This document shows, piece by piece, positions 26,512 to 32,274 of a stretch of 32,274 nt of DNA. Position numbers and translations under genes: made by a program. The stretch is from Prevotella sp. UBA4217 (GTDB lineage: Bacteria; Bacteroidota; Bacteroidia; Bacteroidales; Bacteroidaceae). The stretch covers positions 1 through 32,274 of the forward strand of contig DFTH01000009.1 of assembly GCA_002379425.1 (NCBI GenBank), written 5' to 3'. The notes under the pieces were generated by a model. It saw only the letters and a list, made by a program, of their open reading frames with translations. It had not been told where the DNA came from and did no database searches. Each line of letters starts with the position of its first letter. Within the stretch, counting starts at the first letter, position 1.

Positions 26512-28581
26512 TATTCTATAATTCTTTACAGGGTTACCTTGCTCATCGAGGAAGCGCACGCAGAAGTCGCTCATGCCCGGACCATTGATGATGGCACCGC
26601 GCAGGATGTTACGGCCTTTCTTCAGCGTCAGGCGGGGCGACATGGCATCGTCCTTCACCATACGCCGGTCACCAGAGAGCAACAGAGCCTCTTCTCCATT
26701 CAGCCACCACATAGAGGCAGAGTTGGAGCCGACGGCCAGGCGCACATTCTCGATATCCTCGTCGCAGTCGATGATGGTGACGGCCCAGAAGAGCACGCCA
26801 TAGACCTGCTGTCCCCATTTCTCGGCAAAGCGGAAAAGTTTCACGTTGAAGTTCTCACTGTCGAGGGCATGCCAGGTGAGCGTCTGACTGACGGTCTTCA
26901 CCTCGGGCTTGGCAGGTGCCTGGGCACCACGGCCGAAGCCTGCGGGAGCCTGTTCCTGCTTGAAGACAGCCTTTACCTTCTGACCGTCCTTCGGCACGAT
27001 GGTCTGCTGCCCCTTGAAATACTCGCGGGCAAAGTGCTCGCGCAGATAGGAGTCGGTGAAGACGGTGTTACCGCTGTTGGGCTTGTCGATGGGTTCCAGC
27101 AGGAGCCAGCGGCGGATGAATCCCTCGTCGTCGGGCTGGGCCGACGGTGTGGTAACAGCCGAGAAGTACTTGGGACGGTTCTTGAACTGGATCCAATCTA
27201 CGCTGACGGGCGCATTGCCCTCCACGGTGATGACCAGGTCTGTCACGCCCTTCGGGGTGAACTCCAGCGCAGCAGTATTCGTGAGCCACTGGTTGCTGAA
27301 GTCGCGACGGAACATGGCAGGCATGCCAGCGGGCTGTTCGGGCTTCACGGTCATGTCGATCTTGGCAAGGATCTTGCCATTGGGAGCCTTCTCCCTAATA
27401 TAGAAAGAGGTATTGTCGGCAGCCTTGGCAGAGATCACCAGATAGCCATCGGTCAGGCAACTGAAATCAATGTCATTGTACTTCAGCCAGCCCTTGGCAG
27501 GAATCGTGGCCATATAACTACGGAAGGTATTGACAGTGTCGATCAGTTCATCCGTCACGCCATCGCTGGCAGCACTGTAACGGTCGATCTCTATCTTCTC
27601 CGTGGCCTGGTTGATACCCACGCCACGCAGGGTCTGCTTCACCTCCTGGATCGTTCCATCAGGATTGAAGTACAACTTCTCGATGCAGGCCGAACGGCGC
27701 TTGTCGTCGCGCGGTGAGAAATAGTTATGATGATAGAACAGATACCACTGGCCTTTATAGTTCACGATGCTGTGGTGGTTCGTCCAACAGCCGTTTGGCT
27801 GCTCGGCCATGATCAGGCCCTTGTATTCATACGGTCCCATGGGGTTCTTGCTCATCGCATACGCGAGTACCTCTGTGTTCTCCCTCACGTATGGATAGGT
27901 CAGGTAATAGTTGCCATTATACTCGAAGGCGAATGGACCTTCGGCCTGTCGGTTGGGCAGGTCCTTGAGGCAGTTGACACCATACATCTCAAACTCACGG
28001 TCGCCCCACTTGACGGTCTCCTTCGGCGTATCGTCAGCGAGTTCCTTCATGTTGTCCTTGAGTTTGGCGCAGCGCCCTGTCCCCCAGAAGATGTAGGCAT
28101 TGCCGTCGGAGGCCAGGAGCACGCAGGGATCGATGCCGCCGATGCCCTTGATATTCTCTGGCTCAGGAACGAACGGCCCCTCCGGACTGTCTGCGATGGC
28201 CACGCCGATGCCAAAGCCCCTGCCATCCTTTGGAGCAGACGGGAAGTAGAAATAGTACTTACCATTCCTATAGACACAGTCGGGTGCCCACATGGAATAG
28301 GAGTCTGGTCTCACCCAGGGCACTTTATTCTGGGTGACGATCACGCCGTGGTCGGTCCAGTCGGTGAGATTCTCAGAAGAGAACACATGGTAATCCTCCA
28401 TGCAGAACCAGTCCTGCCTTTGTCCCTCAGGCGGGAAGATGTCGTGCGATGGATAGAGATACACCTTGCCATTAAACACGCGGGCTGTCGGATCAGCCGT
28501 GAACTGGTCGCGGATGATCGGATTCTGTGCCGACGCTAACAGTGGCACAGCCAGGAAAAGAGTTAATACAATCTTTTTCAT
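26500..28581 (-). CDS. GH43 glycosidase with CBM6-like module and an uncharacterised C-terminal domain
   Basis: The start is set at 28581 (MKKIVLTLFLAVPLLASAQ, a clean signal peptide, 693 residues). A longer frame from 28653 would overlap the upstream gene and begin without a signal. The GH43 propeller (about 20-350) has D30 in TADPTA, D151 in GIDPCV and E214 in QAEGPF. Residues about 365-495 form a CBM6-like sandwich (DVN-type strand pairs, VDWIQFK). Residues about 505-693 form a separate beta-rich domain (FIRRWLLLEPIDKPNSG, VYGVLFWAVTII, SASMWWLNGEEALL, GRNILRGAIING) interrupted by a Pro/Ala/Gly linker; I know it only as an accessory domain. The likely role is an arabinofuranosidase or xylosidase on xylan fragments. 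It lies 49 bp after the CxxCH lipoprotein gene. Confidence 0.87.
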   Translation of the reverse strand: MKKIVLTLFLAVPLLASAQNPIIRDQFTADPTARVFNGKVYLYPSHDIFPPEGQRQDWFCMEDYHVFSSENLTDWTDHGVIVTQNKVPWVRPDSYSMWAPDCVYRNGKYYFYFPSAPKDGRGFGIGVAIADSPEGPFVPEPENIKGIGGIDPCVLLASDGNAYIFWGTGRCAKLKDNMKELADDTPKETVKWGDREFEMYGVNCLKDLPNRQAEGPFAFEYNGNYYLTYPYVRENTEVLAYAMSKNPMGPYEYKGLIMAEQPNGCWTNHHSIVNYKGQWYLFYHHNYFSPRDDKRRSACIEKLYFNPDGTIQEVKQTLRGVGINQATEKIEIDRYSAASDGVTDELIDTVNTFRSYMATIPAKGWLKYNDIDFSCLTDGYLVISAKAADNTSFYIREKAPNGKILAKIDMTVKPEQPAGMPAMFRRDFSNQWLTNTAALEFTPKGVTDLVITVEGNAPVSVDWIQFKNRPKYFSAVTTPSAQPDDEGFIRRWLLLEPIDKPNSGNTVFTDSYLREHFAREYFKGQQTIVPKDGQKVKAVFKQEQAPAGFGRGAQAPAKPEVKTVSQTLTWHALDSENFNVKLFRFAEKWGQQVYGVLFWAVTIIDCDEDIENVRLAVGSNSASMWWLNGEEALLLSGDRRMVKDDAMSPRLTLKKGRNILRGAIINGPGMSDFCVRFLDEQGNPVKNYRIVNN

Positions 28582-28630
28582 CAAGTTGGTTTTTTTGTAA
28601 ATGAATAGTTGTCTATTATTGGTTCTTAAA

Positions 28631-30136
28631 CTACCGGCTGAGTTTCTGAACATATTTCACGGGCTCGCCGTCGCCCTTGAGAACATCGGCAAAATCCTGT
28701 GGCTTGATGGTGACTGGCCCACGCATGAACTCCGGGATGTTATAACTCTTCATGAGTTGACGGTGATAGTCAGGATCGGCACAGGGTAATTCTAAGGGCC
28801 TTGCAACTGCTCCCTTTTCATTGATATGGCCGATAAAAGGACGTGTATAACTACCATCGTTCCTACGGCTACTAAACACCACCCAGCGACCATTAGAAGA
28901 CCACGAGTGATAACTCTCAGTATCTCCTGAGTTAAATCCGAAAACTGGGCGTGCCTTTTTTTCCTGTAAGTCGATCAGCCAGAGGTCTGCATCGTGATGC
29001 CAGATGTGGAACACACCATACTTTGCCAGGGTAAACATCAGGAATCGGCCGTCGGGTGAGATGCGAGGGAGGGTGGCACTCATACCTATAGAATCTGCAT
29101 CAAACACCAACTCTTTGGGACCAAACTGCATCGTGGCAGGATCAAAACTCTTGCGATAGAGATTATATTTGATGTCGTTAGTGCGTTTGACAACCTCATA
29201 TCTCTTGCTTTGTGTCGTGTCGGGATACTCAAAATGGGCACTGCAGTAATAGAGCGTCTTGCCGTCAGGGGTCCAATAGGGATAACACTCGAATTCGTTG
29301 GGATCGTTCTCTATATTCGTGACCTCATTCTTCGCTACATCATACGCTATCAGATCGCTTTCGGTGTCATAGACCTCAATCTTATTGGGATCGGAGATGT
29401 GGAATATCTGACGCGTTGTATTCGTGGAATAGACAATCAGCGGCAATTCAGGATGCCAGGCAGGATAGACACCGGCCGACAGGATCGAGTCGTTCTTCAT
29501 GTTGATCTTCCTGATCTTTCCATCATACGCAATCACTGTACCACCGAAATTCTGACGGGCGTGGAACTGCATCCTTTCGGGATTATACTGCTGGTAACTG
29601 TGGCAGTTGATACACTGTCCGTTTGGACCGTCCGAACAGAGCATATTATCGTAAATCACGCGTTCGTCGTAGTTCTCCAGACAACGCTGGTTGATGGTCA
29701 ACTCCTCATATAAGACGTACGACGGATGGATCATGCGGTAACTGATATAGGGGTCGATGGAGTCGGGTGACACATGGATAACATAGGGCCTGTAGCGTGT
29801 CCACTGTCCTTCCTTACAAGCGTATGTCTCCACTTTGATGGCCTTACCTTTAGCAGCGGCTGTCAGTTTTTTCCATTCGTCGATGGGTGGCAGCGACTGT
29901 TTTCCACGGCAGATGATTTCCTCCTCACCGAAGGAATAGCGTACGGCCATCTCCTCACATGAGTCATACATCTCAAAAGTCAGTGGGGCGATATTCACTG
30001 GAATAGTCACATCATTATAGACTGGATAGGTATGCGGGAAAGCATTGGATTCTGTAAACTCTGTCGGCAGTTGTTTGTTTCTGCTGCATGAGCAGACCAG
30101 TATTATGAGCACTATGGCAGAAAGAAGATGCTTCAT
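28631..30136 (-). CDS. beta-propeller (TolB/PD40-like) lipoprotein with one CxxCH heme-c-type motif
   Basis: A 501-residue lipoprotein (lipobox near LVCSC, C17). The residues after the cysteine are SRNKQL, with no acidic export signal, so it probably faces the periplasm. Residues about 40-160 are of unknown fold. At 175-179 CINCH is a single CxxCH, followed by HARQNFGG. From about 200 to 470 there are WD/PD40-like blades (PAWHPELPLIVYST, PYWTPDGKTLYYCSA, PRISPDGRFLMFTLA, HSWSSNGRWVVFSSRR). The motif would suit covalent heme c, but a single isolated site does not prove it. The gene starts 9 bp after the DUF6057-type gene; I recall this two-gene pairing from other Bacteroidales. Function unknown. 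Its place at the head of a GH43 operon is odd for a PUL and may be a conserved add-on. Confidence 0.78.
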   Translation of the reverse strand: MKHLLSAIVLIILVCSCSRNKQLPTEFTESNAFPHTYPVYNDVTIPVNIAPLTFEMYDSCEEMAVRYSFGEEEIICRGKQSLPPIDEWKKLTAAAKGKAIKVETYACKEGQWTRYRPYVIHVSPDSIDPYISYRMIHPSYVLYEELTINQRCLENYDERVIYDNMLCSDGPNGQCINCHSYQQYNPERMQFHARQNFGGTVIAYDGKIRKINMKNDSILSAGVYPAWHPELPLIVYSTNTTRQIFHISDPNKIEVYDTESDLIAYDVAKNEVTNIENDPNEFECYPYWTPDGKTLYYCSAHFEYPDTTQSKRYEVVKRTNDIKYNLYRKSFDPATMQFGPKELVFDADSIGMSATLPRISPDGRFLMFTLAKYGVFHIWHHDADLWLIDLQEKKARPVFGFNSGDTESYHSWSSNGRWVVFSSRRNDGSYTRPFIGHINEKGAVARPLELPCADPDYHRQLMKSYNIPEFMRGPVTIKPQDFADVLKGDGEPVKYVQKLSR

Positions 30137-30145
30137 ATATCAAAA

Positions 30146-31960
30146 CTATTTTTTATCTTGCAAGAAATTATAGTAGAAATAATAGGTATTCTCAAAGAAG
30201 GGGTGGAGGGCTACACGGGCAATATCCACAGGCTGGCCTCTGTACTGGGCTGACTGGCTTATAAAGGCATTGTAAGATCTTTTTACAGGTTCATCGACGG
30301 GAAGTTGTGCAGGATTAGGCCCTTTTCCCATCATGCCAAAGAAATAGGCGGCTTCCTGGAAAATGCGGGGCATACGCTGACCTTTGTGTAATTGGGCATA
30401 ACGGTTAAAACGGGCCCAAAACAGTCCTGGGTTCCCCTTTAAGAGTGCGGCCAGTACGGCCTGCTCCTGGAAATAGGGATCGTTGGAGTCTTGATAGGCG
30501 AGTACGTTCATTATATATTTCTCTGGGTTGCCTTCATCAAGACCTAATGCGTTCTTAAAATGTAACATGTGAGCAATGGGACCCATCTCTGGATCTCTGG
30601 CTATCTGCTTCGGGTTGTCAAGCAGTACTTGCATGCTGTCAGCCCACTCGCTGTAATACATCGTATGACGAAGTTTGTCGAGCACCTTTTGGGCTGCTGC
30701 TCTTTCGCGACTGAGGATGGAGCAACGCACCAGGTATTGCAGTGATTCCACCTCCCAACCAAACTCGACCCCGTCCTCCATACACTTGCGGTGACAGTCG
30801 TTCAGCAGACCATACTGATAGAAAACTGTTCTTTTGAAGGCCGTGTTCAGGATTTCGTAGGGGACATCAGGATCACCCTTGATTCTGCCCCAGGGGTAAT
30901 CGAACATCTCATCTGTCTGGCGACCTAGCCTAGAAAGGGCAATGTTGCGCATCATGATAATCGAGCGGCTGGGCTCTGTTTCCTGTTTCTTGGCTTCATT
31001 CACCACTCCCTCCCAGTCAGCCTGCTCGATACAGTGCTGTATCACGAGTTCGTGGTGGAAATTCTCGCCCTTATACCACCAGTGCCAGACACTGGCGATG
31101 AGAACCACCACTACCACACCCTGCAGGCACCATCTGTAAACTGGCTTTTGGAATAGGGCGGGCCGTGATGCCTGATAGAAGAGAGCCGCCAGCAGGAAAA
31201 ACACCCCTAATATATAATAAGGTAAATAATAGCCTGTAGAAGACTTCATGGCGTGCGAGATAGGCAATGGTGTCGTCCAAAGATCGTTAAAATAAGTCTG
31301 ATAATACACATATCTGTAACAAATCAACGGAACGGCGATGACTGCAAGCAAGGCAACGCAGGTCTGTATGGCGCTCTGTGAACGGTTGCTGTTGAGGCGC
31401 CAGGCCCAGATGCCCATCAACAGGACGGCAGCCAGGGCATAGATGCCAAACAGCGGATAGCCGATGGCTGTCGCTGCGACAATCCATACGATGCGGAGCC
31501 ACAGTTTCTGTGGCATCGCGCGGAAAGCCCATAGCATGGCAACGGCAGCCGTGGTGCCAATGGTAGGCACGAAGAAATAGCCGCGCAGTTTCATGAAATA
31601 GTGCCAGTAGCCTAAGTCCATGTTGGCTATGAGCAGGAGGGCTACCGGGATCAATGACAGGACGGCCCAACTGTCAGCGATACGGAAAGCACGCTTGACG
31701 ACCCACATCAGCAGCAGCCACCAAAGGCATAGGATCAGCACGCCCAGCCACGGATGAAAGAAAAACTGAGTGAAGTAGCAACTGATATAGGAGAGGAAAC
31801 CTCCAGGCACCAGCATCTGTTCACGAAAGAAGAGTGAGGTATCTAAGAACAGGTTACACTGCTGGATCTTCCAAAGAAGATCCGCCTCGAACGAGAGCAG
31901 TGCAATGGCTATCAGCAACAGGGCTCCTAACCACGGTAAGAAGGGTAGCAATCGTTTCAT
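30146..31960 (-). CDS. polytopic membrane protein with helical-repeat C-terminus (DUF6057-type)
   Basis: A 604-residue inner-membrane protein. About nine or ten hydrophobic helices fill residues 1-295 (LLPFLPWLGALLLIAIALL, VLILCLWWLLLMWVV, IVWIVAATAIGYPLFGIYAL, VVVVVLIASVWHWW). A soluble C-terminal region (about 300-604) of alternating helices follows and looks TPR-like (QADWEGVVNEAKK, FKNALGLDEGN). The shape recalls membrane glycosyltransferases of the TMTC/PMT type, but no catalytic motif is visible. I place it in DUF6057 from memory. It is the first gene of the minus-strand operon, with a -7 box 39 bp upstream, and is 9 bp from the CxxCH lipoprotein, suggesting the two work together. Function unknown. 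Confidence 0.72.
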   Translation of the reverse strand: MKRLLPFLPWLGALLLIAIALLSFEADLLWKIQQCNLFLDTSLFFREQMLVPGGFLSYISCYFTQFFFHPWLGVLILCLWWLLLMWVVKRAFRIADSWAVLSLIPVALLLIANMDLGYWHYFMKLRGYFFVPTIGTTAAVAMLWAFRAMPQKLWLRIVWIVAATAIGYPLFGIYALAAVLLMGIWAWRLNSNRSQSAIQTCVALLAVIAVPLICYRYVYYQTYFNDLWTTPLPISHAMKSSTGYYLPYYILGVFFLLAALFYQASRPALFQKPVYRWCLQGVVVVVLIASVWHWWYKGENFHHELVIQHCIEQADWEGVVNEAKKQETEPSRSIIMMRNIALSRLGRQTDEMFDYPWGRIKGDPDVPYEILNTAFKRTVFYQYGLLNDCHRKCMEDGVEFGWEVESLQYLVRCSILSRERAAAQKVLDKLRHTMYYSEWADSMQVLLDNPKQIARDPEMGPIAHMLHFKNALGLDEGNPEKYIMNVLAYQDSNDPYFQEQAVLAALLKGNPGLFWARFNRYAQLHKGQRMPRIFQEAAYFFGMMGKGPNPAQLPVDEPVKRSYNAFISQSAQYRGQPVDIARVALHPFFENTYYFYYNFLQDKK

Positions 31961-31998
31961 TGGTTTGTAAATGCAAAAACAGTTTTACTTTTCTGTTG

Positions 31999-32006
31999 CA
32001 AATATA
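31999..32006 (-). promoter_or_regulatory. promoter of the DUF6057-CxxCH-GH43-GH43 operon
   Basis: The minus strand reads TATATTTG then CAAC, matching the TAnnTTTG -7 consensus, with a leader of roughly 30 nt before the ATG at 31960. The upstream sequence is A/T-rich and no clear -33 TTTG is seen. Confidence 0.65.
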
Positions 32007-32142
32007 CAATTTATTTTTCAATTAGAGGAAAAATAACGTAAAACGTTTAACTCCCGTCCATTGGATTTGCCCCCAAATGTTACACCTGGTAAATAATTTG
32101 CAACTTTTGGGGCAAAAAATTTCTGTTTTCAAAAGAAAACCG

Positions 32143-32150
32143 TATCTTTG
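32143..32150 (+). promoter_or_regulatory. promoter of the gene leaving the right edge
   Basis: TATCTTTG followed by CACC fits the Bacteroidetes -7 box, 59 bp before the ATG at 32209. It shares the 14-mer CGTATCTTTGCACC with the GH95 promoter. Confidence 0.68.
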
Positions 32151-32208
32151 CACCTGCTATCTGATGTAGCATTACTAATAATAACTAAATCATTTAAATT
32201 TCAGGCTT

Positions 32209-32274
32209 ATGAAGAAAATTTTTACGCTTGTTGCAATGGCCTTGATGGCTGTTGGTGCAAATGCCCAGTCGGTA
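32209..32274 (+). CDS. N-terminus of an exported protein, cut by the window end
   Basis: Only 22 codons are visible: an MKKIFTLVAMALMAVGANA signal peptide with an ANA-Q type I cleavage site, then SV. It is preceded by a good -7 promoter. The product cannot be named. An outer-membrane or secreted protein, possibly another PUL member, is likely from the signal peptide. Confidence 0.7.
   Translation, partial: MKKIFTLVAMALMAVGANAQSV

Larger units (their letters stand above)
31961..32208. promoter_or_regulatory. divergent promoter region at the right edge
   Basis: A 248-bp gap without a gene. It holds a minus-strand -7 box (31999-32006), a plus-strand -7 box (32143-32150), a dyad formed by TTTGCCCCCAAA (32066-32077) and TTTTGGGGCAAA (32105-32116), and one TGTTACA at 32079-32085. 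The dyad is a candidate operator for either direction. Confidence 0.6.

Noticed and set aside
28582..28653. Upstream extension of the GH43 gene to 28653
   Set aside because: The extra 24 residues are hydrophilic, precede a perfect signal peptide and overlap the upstream stop; the start at 28581 fits better.
30555..30575. A further ATGTAACAT copy
   Set aside because: It lies inside the DUF6057-type coding sequence with no promoter nearby; a chance match, and a reminder that the short motif alone is not specific.

Overview
The window is a xylan-degradation polysaccharide utilization locus (PUL) from a member of the Bacteroidota, most likely a gut or rumen Prevotella/Xylanibacter-type bacterium. 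The evidence is two complete SusC/SusD pairs, Bacteroidetes-type promoters (TAnnTTTG, usually followed by CA), few Shine-Dalgarno sites, lipoproteins with acidic residues after the lipid cysteine, and gene content and order matching the xusABCDE-xyn10C core and the Xyn10D-Fae1A / Xyl3A enzymes known from Prevotella bryantii and P. ruminicola. This assignment comes from memory of those families; no search was run.

Layout. (1) Positions 107-15079, minus strand, read right to left: xusA (SusC) - xusB (SusD) - xusC (SusC) - xusD (SusD) - xusE (DUF1735-type surface lipoprotein) - xyn10C (surface GH10 with two inserted carbohydrate-binding modules) - a GH43-CBM6 enzyme. (2) Positions 15080-15480, a divergent control region with promoters facing both ways. 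(3) Positions 15481-19627, plus strand: a CE6-CE1 double esterase and a GH10-CE1 xylanase/feruloyl esterase. (4) Positions 19730-24965, plus strand: a separate promoter, a leader ending in a very strong terminator-like hairpin, then GH95 and the GH3 beta-xylosidase. (5) A perfect palindromic terminator at 24971-25004 between convergent operons. (6) Positions 25005-31960, minus strand: a membrane protein of the DUF6057 type, a beta-propeller lipoprotein with one CxxCH motif, and two more GH43 enzymes. (7) At the right edge, a divergent promoter and the first 22 codons of another exported protein.

How the genes fit together (inference from families): Xyn10C and the Xus lipoproteins cut and hold arabinoxylan at the cell surface. 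XusA/B and XusC/D import the oligosaccharides. Exported GH43, CE6, CE1, GH95, GH10 and GH3 enzymes then remove arabinose, acetyl, feruloyl and possibly L-galactose decorations and release xylose. No regulator (for example a hybrid two-component system), GH67/GH115 glucuronidase or inner-membrane sugar transporter is present in the window.

The points most worth a second look are: a nine-G tract that puts the xusA signal peptide out of frame with the receptor (phase switch, slippage or sequence error); a TGTAACA site pair with nearly identical spacing upstream of the xusA and GH95 promoters; the terminator-like hairpin in the GH95 leader; heptanucleotide repeats ending three bases before two start codons; and the CxxCH propeller lipoprotein/DUF6057 pair inside the PUL.
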